64,000 bases of DNA, taken from NCBI GenBank assembly GCA_004519485.1, contig CP038130.1:1451574-1515573 (forward strand), given 5' to 3'. The stretch's first letter is position 1. Every line of letters starts with the position of its first letter. The stretch comes from Nannochloropsis oceanica. Taxonomy: Eukaryota; Sar; Eustigmatophyceae; Eustigmatales; Monodopsidaceae. The position numbers and the translations under genes are program-made. The notes under the pieces are model-generated. The model saw only the letters and a program-made list of their open reading frames with translations. It was not told the origin of the DNA and did no database searches. Positions 43,069-54,837 of this stretch are shown piece after piece.

Positions 43069-45510
43069 ATGACATTGATGAGGAGAGGGAATAGCTGCAA
43101 CCTCACTATAATGCAGCGCTTCAAGAAAAGCTTCGAGAGAAGTAGACATTCTCTGTCTTCTTGGCGACGATATTCTCATAATGCCACCATTTTGATGCTC
43201 GCCTTTTTTGTGGTTGGCTGGACCTTAAACCAGACGTATCTCTTGTCCCTTATTGATGAGCAGAAGATTTCAGAAAGAGCGATTTACACAGATGAGACAA
43301 GGAAGGGACTACCTTTGAAAGACAAACATCTCTCCAAAATCAGTCATCAAAATCTGACCTGTGTCCAGCCTTTGTACGGAGTGGATAATCGACAATTCAA
43401 AATTTTGTGTACATTTGAGATTTCAGACGCCCACACTTACTCGGGGATCTTGTACGACCCCAATGGAGCTTGCAATTCATTATCAGTGAAAGCCCTAAAC
43501 GGTCTGCTGTCGGGTGGAGGAAGCTTAAAGATTGAATGCGCAACAAGTGGTACCGAATCAAGCTGGCTGTGGCATTTGCAGGTGACGGGAACTTGCCCCG
43601 TCCTCCCAATTTCTGATCACCGCAGACCAGAAGCAAACGCATCTGTTACTGTTCCGGCCGTGGAGATTCAAGATAACTCAAAGAAATCTAGAATCTTCAA
43701 TGTTTGCCCCCAAATTCTGCGTTCCCCCGGCCGGTTTCTGTTTTTTAAACTTGGCGAAGATTTTGCTGACCAGTTAATTAGTATAGCGAGTGCAATAATG
43801 CTAAGCCGGAGACATGGCTTTACATTAGTTCTTCCTTCTGATCTCTCAGCACCATTCTCTTTGATGGAAGTGGCGGAAGGGAAGGGAAAGAAGGCCCCAC
43901 TCTCAGTTCTATACAACCTAGCGAGGCTGGAGCACACACTATCGAATGCCGGTTATACAGTGACATTGGACCTGCCGACAAGTAAAAATGGCCATCTTTC
44001 TTGGTTTAAGGACGCACTGGACCGTCATAGTGGCATACGAGAGGTTGATTTTTCGCTTCTCAAGTACTCAAGGCTCGAAGATATTGTGGTAGATATTGGA
44101 GACCTCTTTCTCGACATGATTTCGCTTGATGATATATTGCACACAGAGCTTTTCCAAATTGTCCAGTTCCTTGCTTCATCCCTCAATCCCCTGATTTACT
44201 CGTCTGTAGAGCATCTGCGACAGACTTTGACCTCCATGAATCCAAAGGGGTTCAATGCTCTGGATTTTTTAATGGAGCATGACATGCCTCTGAATGTTTC
44301 AGGTGCAAAAAGCCTGGAGGCCCAATGGGAAGAAGCTTTTGTCTCACACGTAGCATTTGATGCACAGCTACCACTTTACATCGCCGGCGGAAATACAGGC
44401 GCACATAGAAAGTGTCAGCAGCTTTTATGCACTGACAAGTTCCTTCTGGGTGCCATGACATTCTTCCCAGAAGTGTTAAAGAGGTCCCCGGAAGTTATGG
44501 CTGCGGTCGATATGCTGCTTCTTGTGGAGGCCAATAGCTTCACTGGACTGAAGTATTCTACTTTTTCACATTTGATTGCGACACTACGCGACGCTCGATT
44601 CACTTTCCACGTGCAAGATTCCTCCATGCTACATCCTTTCCACGACCTTGTAAGATTTGGGACTCTGACTCCCTTGCCGCCCTGTCTCTGTACAAAGGAG
44701 AAAATCGAAGCTCTAAGATCGTTGGATACTGATTCCAAAAGCAAAAGGAAGCTGGCAGAGATCCGTTCATACATTAAAAGACTTGGTTTATCTTCCATAC
44801 CTTTGGTCTTCGAAATGACCTATATTTTGAATTTGTTTGAAACACCTGGAAAAGAGGACCTTGCAACGCAGGTGCTGCTTGAGTTTACAGCTTCTCATCA
44901 CTCAGATAGATTGGTTGAAGGCCTGCGTCTCTTTTTGGAGCGAGATCCTATTCATGAATCCTTATTCGCCCGCGCTCTTTGTCATCACTTTCCCAGTATC
45001 GGTGATGTGACATGCAAAACGGCTAAACCGAGCAGGCTTCTTATTGTGTCGCATAGCTTGGTATCAGATGGTGCCCCCGTCGTTCTTGTGGACTATATCC
45101 TCTTTCTGTCTCGCGTCTTGAGATTGGATATAAAAATTGTGACCAGGGCAGGCATGCCACAACATACATCCCTTCAGCGTGACCTTGAAAGAGCTAATAT
45201 TCCTATTAGCTACGACAGCACATTCGACGCAAGAGATTTTGATGTCATCTATATCAACACTCTGGACATGTGGTGGTACAATGGCCTTTGTTCGAAAGCA
45301 AAACGAGAAATATCTGCATCCGATGGATGGGCTTCAAAAGTCATATGGTGGGTGCATGAATCTGCAAGAGATCATTTCACAGATGTTCATCCCTACTTGC
45401 CAAAAGTCTTGAAAAGTGTAAATCAGGCTATTTTTACTACGCCTCAGAGCCGAGATGTCTACAAAGACATTATTGCCGACATTCGCTGGCTGGGTGGGCA
45501 GGCGGGAAGG
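43069..45510 (+). CDS. O-fucosyltransferase-like / GT4 fusion, truncated by the block junction
   Basis: Codons 1-805 match the complete gene at 21754-24942; after 45484 the sequence switches to block D. The anchor, the O-fucosyltransferase-like domain and the first half of the GT4 domain are kept, but the nucleotide-sugar half with the EX7E motif is lost. The frame continues through RWLGGQAGR to a GTGAGA donor at 45511. The next exon (45759) is in the matching phase, so a transcript could fuse it to the PEBP coding sequence. Without the junction being confirmed, this may be an assembly chimera. Confidence 0.7.
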
Positions 45511-46097
45511 GTGAGAGGTTGAGATAAGAGATGACAGATTGGCCATTGTAGAAAGAATAAGAGGGGTTTCCACAAGACTCATTTATAGACGAGAGCGACA
45601 GAAATATTCACTCCCCATGCTTTCTCACACTCACACTCCTCTGTTTTCCCCGCACTCGCCACATACCCACGTCACATCGTATGCTTGTCTTACACTCCTG
45701 CATTCCTTCCCTTCCCGCTCCCGCCCCTTATATCCCCTTTCCCTCCATCTCTCTACAGATGTACACCCTGGTCATGACGGACCCTGGCGTTCTCGACATT
45801 AAGACTCTGCGTGTCGAGCAGCAGAGTGCGTGGCAGTGGCTGCACTGGATCGTGGTGAACGTGCCGGGCGACATGGCAGTCCCCGCGGCTGGCAAGGTCG
45901 TCCAGCCCTACGGCCCGCCTGCACCGCCGGCTGGCAACCACCGCTATACCTTCCTCCTGTTTGAGCAAAAGGCTGAGATCAACCCCGCAACCCCTAAGGA
46001 GCGCGGCTCCTTCGACACTCGCGCTTTTGCCGCCGCCAACAGCCTTACCCCCGTGGGTGGCTTCTACTTCCTGGCCCAGCCCGAGGCGGCTCAGTAA
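45485..46097 (+). CDS. PEBP-family protein, 5' truncated
   Basis: Phosphatidylethanolamine-binding protein family (FT/TFL1/RKIP type). A likely exon end (45485-45510, WLGGQAGR) is followed by a 248-bp GTGAGA...CTACAG intron and the terminal exon 45759-46097 (112 codons plus TAA). That exon starts MYTLVMTDPG, has WLHWIVVNVPGDM and the conserved GNHRYTFLLFEQKAE ligand-pocket segment, and ends NSLTPVGGFYFLAQPEAAQ. The first conserved region reads DPGV where most members have DPDAP. The N-terminal part of the domain is missing at the block junction. PEBPs bind anionic phospholipids and act as kinase inhibitors or signalling scaffolds; the role here is unknown. Confidence 0.8.
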
Positions 46098-48042
46098 AGC
46101 GTGGATGCAGAGTTTGAAGGGAGAAAAGAAGCAAGGAGTATACATTCCTGGATTCTTTTAATGAGGATATGGCTGGGAATTGCCGAAGAGAGACGGAATT
46201 GCCCATGCCTCCCAGACGTACGGAGCCGATTGCCAAAAGGGTGCGGCGTGTTTGCTTGTCGAGGTTGAGCCCTGTCCAGTTATTAAGTTGTACATTTATA
46301 TGATGATCAAGAGGGAAAATCTGCGCAAACGTGTACAAGAAGCAGTCGAGTGTCATGACAGATTGAGTGTCTTCGCTCTTGCTACAGATCGGGGAGTCAG
46401 GATGTGTATTTTTGGTACTTTGCTATTTGTGTTCTCCTCTCATCATGTATTCAATTTGTTGGCAGTTTCTTTGAATCTCCCTCGTCCATTGACCACCCGA
46501 CGTTATATCCGCCTCTCTTCGGCTTACTACATGCTCTCTTTTTAAGTTATTTTTTATTTTTATTTTTGCTCTCATTTGTTGGTTTTTTTAAGAGAATTTT
46601 ATTCTTTCTCGGACATATCTCGCTGAGTGTGCATTATCCGAGGACTACTAAAATGACGAATAGAACAGATCTGCAGCATCATCACTTTTACCTGGCTAAA
46701 TTTCAATCTTCCGCATTTTTATTCATGCTCTCAATAAGTGTCGACTTTTTATTCTCTAGTCCTCCCCTCTTCTCCTGCTTCTCCTCCTCCATCACCTCCT
46801 TTATTTCTCCTCCTGACGCGATATCGCGGTCCACAATTACTTAGCAAGAAAGTGACATCAGAGAACTTGCTTCCGCGCCCGATAAGAAGTGATGTGCGGG
46901 GATCGGTGAGTCATAGCTTGAAGCCATTTTGTAGGGCGAGATCCGACTCCCCACCGTCATCCTGGCTGCGCAACCCATTACATGGGTCCTCACAATAAAC
47001 CATATGGGGCTATGTATGAACCATTTTATGGGGGCAGGTACCAAACCGACTACCAAAGAACAAAATATATATGCTGTAGCAATAAAATACCAACCAAACA
47101 AACCACCAATCGACAAGGTTTCCAAAAAAACAGAACAATCAAATGCACAAACAGACAATCGACCGATAACCAACATCGATCTGCCCACGGGGCACGCGGT
47201 CATTGGACAGCACACGATTCAACGCCCAGCAACGACAACAACATGGGGAAGTGGACGGCTCGAATCGCTCAAAACGCCAATCAGGACCAAACCCGGAGAA
47301 GTACCACAATATCATGGACGTCGTGTCGTCCACTACCTTCCGTCCTTCGACGGGGAGGCCAGGGCATCGACTTCACTGCACCACGTCCGAAAAAACAAAT
47401 CTTCACCGACGACGAAACTCGAGGGGACCAGCCGCCCCGCGGCCTCAATATCAGCAGTCGCGCCATGGCGATGAGCGTTGAAGTGTCGTCGTAGCAGTCC
47501 ACGGCAGTCCACGCCCTCAAGATTCCCTTCTTCTTGCTCAGTGTGATCTCCTCCTCTTAGTAAGGCGCGTGTGTGCAAAGGAATTGGGGGTGGTATTTTT
47601 CCTGAAATGTGGTGCTTTTGTTTTCTTTAAGCTTCTCTGGCTGCAGCACAGGCAGCGGAGAGGGTAATGACAACTCCCGTGAACACTGACACTTGTACTG
47701 CGGGTTTCGACCTTCGGAAAGTGTTGCTCCTGAGCCTTGCTTCTTGCCCTTGGTCAATTTCTTACGTCCCATTCCCTTTTCGTCTCTGTCTCCAACACGC
47801 TCACACACATGTACGACTCATCGGTCCGCTCACATCGTCCTTAACAGCCACGGCTAGCGATGCGACCGACAAGGTGAGTGTGTTGGAGGAGATACAGTCC
47901 ACACGCAACACGATAATGAGGTACTCGCAGAGGGGATCGATCGCGTCGTACCGCGCAGCATGCATGTGCCATGTACTTACTCACACTCCGTACTCTGTAC
48001 TGAAGATTCCATTTCTAGGCAGACCTTCTACACACAACAAGG
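46098..48042. other. Region between the PEBP and poly-Q genes
   Basis: T-rich to about 46830. Between 46982 and 47520 long frames are open on both strands (156-170 codons plus, 60-124 minus), but none resembles a known family. From about 47600 to 48042 there are plausible small upstream exons of the poly-Q gene: an AG-bounded 26-bp piece at 47850-47875 with a GTGAGT donor, and a CTAG acceptor at 48016-48019 from which the frame runs into the ATG at 48043. Confidence 0.4.
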
Positions 48043-51000
48043 ATGGATAATATTCTCCCGCAGGACGACTCGGACCCTAGCACCGGTGGCGACGGCAACC
48101 ACCATCATGTGAACTCCCTCCACCAACAGCACACTCACCACCTCAGCCACCATCACCTTGTACTGACGCACCATTCCCAACTTCTGGGCGATGAGGGTGC
48201 GGAGGATGGCCTGGACATTAACTGCATGGTGGTGATGGACTCCGAGGAGGGGGGGAAAGGCAGCGGGGGGGATGAAGAGGGAGAAGGAGGGGTGGATGCC
48301 AGCGTACATCACATCCACCACCACCTTCATCACGATGCAGGGACCGAGGACGAGGACCTGGTTTTGTTGCTGGCGCGGGAGGACCAGCAGCAAACCGAGG
48401 AAAGAATCTTAATCCCCTCGGCGGCGGATGCCTGGCTGCAGCCGATGCAGCAGGACTCAAGGCCTTCCTATATCCTTCCTTCCGCGCCGCCACTGGAGCC
48501 GTCGGGGCCGCCATTGTACTACCAGTCTTTAGGGTTGCCACACTGCACTGCAGGTCCTCTTCAGCACCAGCAGAGTCCTCTTCAGCACCAGTACCAGCAG
48601 TTTGTGACCCTTCCCCTTCTTCACGTGTTAGATAATCGAAATGTGTCATCAACACTACCACCACCATCGGCCGCACGAACAGCAATAGGGACAGTATCAA
48701 GAGCGCCTTCTTTGAGTTCGCCATCACAGCAGCAGCAACAACAACAACAGCTGCAACAGATGGAGCGCCGACGGCAGCGGGATGATGAGGAAATGACGGG
48801 GTCGCCTCAGTTTGGGGCCAACGAAGCACTAGTGGCTGCGCAGCAGCAGCAGCAGCAGCAGCAGAGGAAAAAGAAGATGAGAAAGAGGAAGATGGGAGGG
48901 CAGAAAGAGCCTGTGTTTGTGCGTATGCGTGAGGCAGCACCAGCACATATTACAGGAGGGAAGAGGAATGTCGTGGGAGAGGAGCAGGACGGAGTGGCTG
49001 CTGTCCTTGGTGGCCAGGCCCTCTCCTCACTGGCAAGACGAACGCACGCCGAGGAGGAGGAAGAGTACGAATACTTCCCGTCGCAGCAGCAGCAGCAGCA
49101 ACAACAACAGCAACAACAGCAGCAGCAACAGGAGGAGGAGGAATCTCAACAACAGCAGCGAGAAGCTATGCCCTCCTCTTCTTCTATCCCTGTTTCGACA
49201 GCCTCATTGGTAGGCATGACAAGCACGAGCCCTACCACCAACAAGAAGCGCGAGCGTAGCGGTAGCGGGGTCAGAATAGGAGAAGGGACAGTAGAAGGGA
49301 AAGGAGAAGAAGGAAGGGGAGGATATGGAGGAGGAAAAGAATATGGAGAAGGAGAAGAAGGTGGAGGAGGCAATGGCGGCGAGGGTAAGAATTTGGTAAG
49401 GCTCACGCCGGCACCATCGTTCTCAAGTAAGGTCCAGGCGGTAGTGCAGGTGGGCGAGAGAGGAGAAGAGGAGAGCGGGAAAGCCGATGCACTCATTGTG
49501 CAACCACTTGGAACTGCTTCAAGCCCGCCGCTCGTGTCGGAGTCAAGCGAGGAGAGAGGACAGGGAGCCGAAGCGGAGAGGAAGAGCGAGGAGGAAGGGG
49601 AGGAAGAGGGCAGTGAGGAAATATCACGCACTGTCAGCATGGTCATAAAATCGTGCAGTAGGGATACTAGTACACCCGAGGGCTTTCGCTCTCTCGACTC
49701 CAGCGACTCCTTCTCCTCCTCCTCTCCCCCTCCCCCCATCCCCCCCCACCCGGTAGACCAAAAGCACGAGCCACTGCCACTCTCCCGGAAGGCCTTCGCG
49801 CGCCGACGGCAGCTGACTGCGCCTAATTTCTTCCCCTGGCAGGAACAGTCGGACAAGAGCTTCTACAAGGACGCAGTCTACGTCTTCTACAAAAAAGTCT
49901 TGCCCTTTGCCGACCGGCTGCGGAGGACAGGCCGCACCAAGGCCGAGTGGCTGAGGCTGTTGAAGGAGGCAAACCCGGGCATGCCTGGGATGGGAATGGA
50001 AGAGCAGTACTTGCTGTTGGTGGCCATGTGGGATTATTACAGGGATAAGTTTTTCGTGCCCTTGTCTGTGCCCTGGGGAGGGAGGAAGGAGAAGGAAGGA
50101 AAGAAAGAGGAAAGAAAGACGATGGGGGAGATAGAAGAGTCAAAGGTTAAAAAGTGGTCCAAGGCGGCGGAAGCGAAGCACGAGGCAATGCTAACAGGGG
50201 CAGACTGCATAAGCTCTTTCGGTCCAGGCGCCGATGCCGCGTGTGGGGTCCCAGGAGAAGCAGCAGCAGAGGCCGAAAAGGCCTTAGCAGTGCCTTCGTC
50301 TGTGCCTTACACGTGTCCTACCAATGCTGCGGACGTTCTTAACACGACCAGAGAGGGCAAGGGAGAGTTACAGAAGGAGAAGCAGGGAGACGAGAAAGAA
50401 TCTACGGAGACAGGAGACGATAAGAAGGAGGAGAAGGAGGAGGAAGAGCAGCAGCAGCTGCAGGGGGGGAAGAAGGAGGAGGCAGCCTCGCATGAGCAGT
50501 GTCTGTATGCGCTGAAGATCTGCTCGTCGAAGAATAACGAGAACTTGACCCTTCGCATCTTTCGAGAGGCTACTTGGACCAATGGCATGCTCCAGCTCTT
50601 CCTCCACCTCTGCTACGGCTACCTGGAGGAGGAGGTTGAGATGGAGGGAGGGCAGCTGGCGATGACTCGAGAGGAGTACATTGTGCGGCCGCGGGCAGAA
50701 GAGGTGTATGAGGCGAGGGAGGAACACTTCTTGAGAAAGTTCATGAAAGGCTGTCTGAAGGAAGGGGTATTTGGGGGGGAAGGGAAGGGGGGAAGGGAAG
50801 GGGAAGGGATAGTGGTCTGGGAGGAGGGCGGTGCGACCGCGGGGGAGAGGCAGGCAGGGAGAGAGGAGGAGACGAGGAAGCAATGTGACGCGTTGGTGGC
50901 CCGAGGGGTATTGCTTAAAAATCTGGTGGAGATTCCGATGCAGGTGTTAAAAGAGAAAGAGGGGGGGCAGCAGGGAGGTGGTGGGGCTGGGCGGGGAGGA

Positions 51001-51738
51001 AGAGAAGACGAACCGCCAACCACGCCGAATCTCTTGCTGGAGGATCTTCCTAACACGCACAAGCAGTTCCCTTCGAGACAGAAGCAGCAGGTAGAGGAGA
51101 GGGGGAATGCAACTGCCACAGCAGCAGCAGCGACAGGAATCACGGACATGTCGCTCTCCCATCTGGCTCCCCAGTGCGTTTCCCACTGTCATTCCTCGTC
51201 CTCCAACCTCTCTTCCTCCTCCACCACTACCATCCGCCGAGCTGTCTACACCCTCCACCTCCCCACGGCCAGCAAAGACATCGAGTACTGGGATTTTACC
51301 CACCCTTGTGTCGCCCTCCTCCTTCAGCACATCGACCGCCTTGGCCCTTCCTCTCCCCCTCCCTGCCCTAACATGCATGAAAACTTTGGGACTAACTCTC
51401 TTTCCTTCACTCCCTCTTCCCCCTCCTCTCCCTCCCCTCCCTCCGCTCCCTCTTCTCCCTCCTCCTCGCGCCTGCTTGCCTCCGTCTTGTCCCTGTACAA
51501 GGCCCTTGTGACAGAGAAGCACGCGAAGGACGCAGACGTGAAAGCCGAGCACCTGCGTATGGGCAGCTTCGACCTGCTCTTCCCTCACCGCCCCGATTTT
51601 CTCTGTGCCCGCGCCCAGGCCATCGCTGCCTCTCCCTCCGCCCTGCAGACTCGAAACCGTCTCATCCCTTCTGACGGTTCAAAGCTGATAGGAGGAGGAC
51701 AGCAGTATCAGCACCACCACCACCAGCAGCAGCAACAA

Positions 51739-51773
<35 letters not shown>

Positions 51774-53013
51774 TCGCAAGGCAACTTTTCGAGGTGAAAC
51801 AGCAGGAAAAAGGAAAGAAGAAGCCACGCAAGGAGGTGTAGGGAGGGGGAATGACAGAAAGAAGAGAAGGGGAATAGAGGGTGTAGCTAAAGGTGGAAGG
51901 ATCGCCACGTGCGTTGAGGACGAATTGGTCTTCCTGCCATTGGCAGATGAGGGCCGAAGGGGGAATTGGAAAAAGGAAGAAAAGGGGAAGGGGAAGGAGG
52001 GCAGGACGGGGCCTTATAGTAATGATGGGAGCATCCTAGGCTCGGGTGTACACGGGGAGGCTCAAAGCTGGGCGAGCAAGGCCGAAGAAGACGGAGGAAA
52101 CGGGGCTGGAGAGAGGAAAGGTGGGCAGATGAAGGGGGCCGGCAGCAGCTGTAGCAAAGCGTCGCCCTCGAGGACAGCCAAGATCACGACCAGCAGCAGC
52201 AGCAGCAGCAGCAGCACGACCACCACCGCCAGCACCAGTTGTTCGAATAGGATAAAGAGGCCTTTGACGATGGCCAAGGGAGGCTGCAAGAGGAAGAAAA
52301 TCAGCTGGTCTCCTGGTTCACTTCTCGACCGAAACACCTGCCTTCTCCCTTCCACTGTGACGCCGTATGTCACCCCCCTCCTTCTTCGCAACCCCGACGA
52401 CCTTCTCCTCTTCGAAACTGCCAAGAGAGCCAGAAGGGCGGCAGCAGATGCGAAGGCGAAGACAGCTGCAAAAGTGAGGGCTGCTGCTGTAGCGGCTGCG
52501 ACAAATGTTAGGGCAGTTGCTGCTGCAGCAGAACTAGTCGTGCACGCGTTGCCTGGTGGAGAAGAGGGAAAGGGGGAGAAAGGAAAACAGAAAGCGATGC
52601 CGCTGAGCGTACCCGAAATAATTATGCCCCCGCCTTTGATCGTAAATGGGGAAGGACGCTTCCGGCAATCACAACAGCAGCCACTGCAGCAGCACATGCT
52701 ACTGCATCATATAGCCGTTATCTCAGGTGATGGGGAGAAAGACGAAGGAGAAGGAAGAGGAGGAGCAGGAGGAGCAAGAGAAGAGGAGCAAGGAGAGGAA
52801 ATTTTGGAGCGGAATATCATGGTGTCTCAGCACCAGGAAGAGAGATCTCAAAAGCATCAAGTCGGGTTTCCAGGGATGGGGGATATGAAGGATATGCAAA
52901 TAGATTTCCCTAGGCTGGCAGGGGAGATAGAGCACCAGTCGAGATGTCAAAGGGGAGAAGGAGTTTTGGCAACGAGTGATTGTAGAGATATAACCTGTGT
53001 TGTTGCTGTCTGA
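48043..53013 (+). CDS. 1,656-residue poly-Q / low-complexity protein
   Basis: One open frame of 4,971 bp, GC-rich. The frame is also open upstream to a CTAG acceptor at 48019, so there may be more 5' exons. The N-terminus is His-rich. Gln runs lie near residues 267-275, 348-363 and 1228-1242, with Glu/Gly-rich and Ser/Pro-rich stretches between. Four islands look folded: about 595-685 (KSFYKDAVYVFYKKVLPFAD, EEQYLLLVAMWDYYRDKFFV), about 815-905 (CLYALKICSS, TNGMLQLFLHLCYGYLEEEV), about 1060-1105 (RRAVYTLHLPTASKDIEYWD) and about 1175-1215 (SFDLLFPHRPDFLCARAQAI). A basic patch and an Ala-rich helix lie at about 1400-1500. I do not recognise a family. Composition suggests a nuclear regulatory scaffold, which is inference. 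Confidence 0.7.
49084..49131 (+). repeat. CAG/CAA microsatellite encoding 16 Gln
   Basis: Sixteen Gln codons, CAG interrupted by CAA, within the 1,656-residue frame. The CAA interruptions reduce slippage relative to pure CAG. Confidence 0.9.
51724..51768 (+). repeat. CAG/CAA microsatellite encoding 15 Gln
   Basis: Fifteen Gln codons following a His-rich run. The last nine codons are pure CAG and so likely to vary in length between strains. Confidence 0.9.
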
Positions 53014-53513
53014 GAAAAGGGAAGAGTTTGGCAAGAAGGGTGTGAAATATATCGAATGAAATAAAAATGAACACACAAAAAGCGCGTTTATTTTTAGGTA
53101 TGCGAAATGGCATGAGAAAGCACAGAGAATGCGACAAAGAGAAAAAAGACACTCCCGTAATCCAGGATATAAAGCATATTTGCGGCACGTGGGAGGGTAC
53201 TTGTCCGTGTACGGCCGCAACCCACGACTCGCTCCTTGAATCGAGAAGCAGCAAATGATTTGCATGGGGTGGGTGAAAAGGCTTGAGGTTGCATGTCTGC
53301 GCGCCCTTGGTCAACCAGGCCACCTCGGTGATAGACACGCAAACGTCTATGATGCTGTGCCTGTTTTGATCATCGCGCTTTGCTGGGTGGTTTTTGTTTG
53401 TGTGGCGCCTGGAGCTTGCCATTCGTCTTCGCCTCCTCCTAATCATCATCATCGCTCCTCAGGTAGCGCTCTCCCACAACACACCGTACCGATCCACAGG
53501 CACACGCACGACC
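53014..53513. other. Intergenic region upstream of AMPK beta
   Basis: No gene seen. It should contain the 3' end of the poly-Q gene (AATAAA at 53060) and the promoter of AMPK beta. Confidence 0.5.
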
Positions 53514-54837
53514 ATGGGCAACTTTTCTGGCAAGGATGACAGCGGTGAGATGCGGGATGGGGCTGGAGGTACTTTAGATGGGACCATCCCTCCACCGGCT
53601 GAGTTCCATCATCGCCGCGAGTCGGGAGGGAGAGCAGGTGGGCGGGATGGAGGCGGAGGAGGCGGGGCTGGCGGTGGAGGTGCAGGGCTTGCAGGAGGAG
53701 GGCACATTATGGCAGGTGGAGGCCCAGGCCCGCCGTCACTAGGTACCAGGGCGTTGCCAGGCGCCGAAGGAAGGGAGGGCGGGGTGGGGGACGAGATGGT
53801 GGTGGACGGGGACGACGTGGAGGAAGATGTGGTACCGACCGTCTTTCGATGGGAGCATGGCGGGCGACAGGTACGGCGAACAGGGAGGAAAGAGGTGTAG
53901 AAGGGATGAGAGGCGTGTGGGTTTGGTTTTGTCTGAGAGCAGGCCGCTGGATAGCGATGTTCGAGTGGCCTCTCCGCTTCACGTCACGCTCTTTTACTCA
54001 TTGCTGCTTCACTCCCCCTCTCTCCCTCTGTTCTTTCCCTAGGTGTACATTCAAGGGACGTTTAATAACTGGGAGCGGCAGATTCCCATGCACCGGAGCG
54101 GGAATGACTTCACCTATATCCATAACCTGAAGCGCGGCAAGCACGTACGTCCAGGGGGGCTAAGAAAGGGGGGCTGGGGTGAGGAGGGTATAAAGGAGCA
54201 GCAGGGTTAGTGTGCTTTTCTATCCTGTGCCGTCCATATCACTCACTCTCAGTCTTTCCCTACCTACCTCCCACACTCCTCTTTTCCCAGGCCTTCAAGT
54301 TCATAGTAGACGACGAGTGGCGCTTCGCCCCGGATCAACTGACAGTGGCGGATGTGGAAGGCCGCATCAACAATTTTATCGACGTGACACACTTCAAGCC
54401 CTTCAACGAGGACTCTTCTACTCTGGACATTGCACGCAAGGAGGAGGATCTCTACGACACCCACTACCCCGACGTGGAGGAGTACAGCGTCAAGGAGCCT
54501 CCGCCCCTCCCGCCCCACCTTCGCCACATCATTTTGAACAAGGTAAGTAGTAGAGGGGACGGATGGTAGGAGGAAATAGAGTGCTTTATCATTTTGTAGG
54601 GAGGTTGAATGAGTGAGCAGCCCTGTATAAAGACAAAAGGTGCTGAAGAGAACACTTGACCCTCCCCCCTTCCAGGTGCCGAATGAGATGAACCCGCTGT
54701 CACTGCCCGTGCCTCAGCACGTGGCGGTGGACCACCTGTACTGCACAGCCATCAAGGACGGGATGATGGTTCTAGGCGTCACACAGCGCTTCCGCATGAA
54801 GTTCGTCACCACTGTGTATTACTCCATGATGCCTTAA
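53514..54837 (+). CDS. AMP-activated protein kinase (SNF1) beta subunit, four exons
   Basis: Exons 53514-53870, 54043-54144, 54291-54542 and 54676-54837 join in frame across GT-AG introns of 172, 146 and 133 bp to give 290 residues. The start MGNFSGKD is a good N-myristoylation signal, as in known beta subunits. A Gly-rich, probably disordered N-terminus (about 30-85) leads to a CBM48 glycogen-binding domain (about 109-190): FRWEHGGRQVYIQGTFNNWE, HAFKFIVDDEWRFAPD and EGRINNFIDV, with the two Trp and the Asn typical of glycan contact. The C-terminal AMPKBI domain (about 210-290) contains PPPLPPHLRHIILNK, VAVDHLYCTAIKDGMMVLGV and the end VTTVYYSMMP, and links the catalytic alpha and nucleotide-sensing gamma subunits. 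The start is supported by the myristoylation site. BET1 follows on the same strand. Confidence 0.95.

Larger units (their letters stand above)
29777..45484. repeat. Block B, copy 2
   Basis: Second copy of 8474-24169. From 30.2 to 32.6 kb it has many small indels relative to copy 1; from 32.65 kb to the right end it is almost free of them (one T missing near 36353, one A missing near 33311, and a few in the first array unit). It ends abruptly at 45484 within the O-fucosyltransferase-like/GT4 gene. Confidence 0.95.

Noticed and set aside
46982-47578. Open frames on both strands considered as a retroelement fragment
   Set aside because: No reverse transcriptase, integrase or protease motif could be found, so there is no support for an element.
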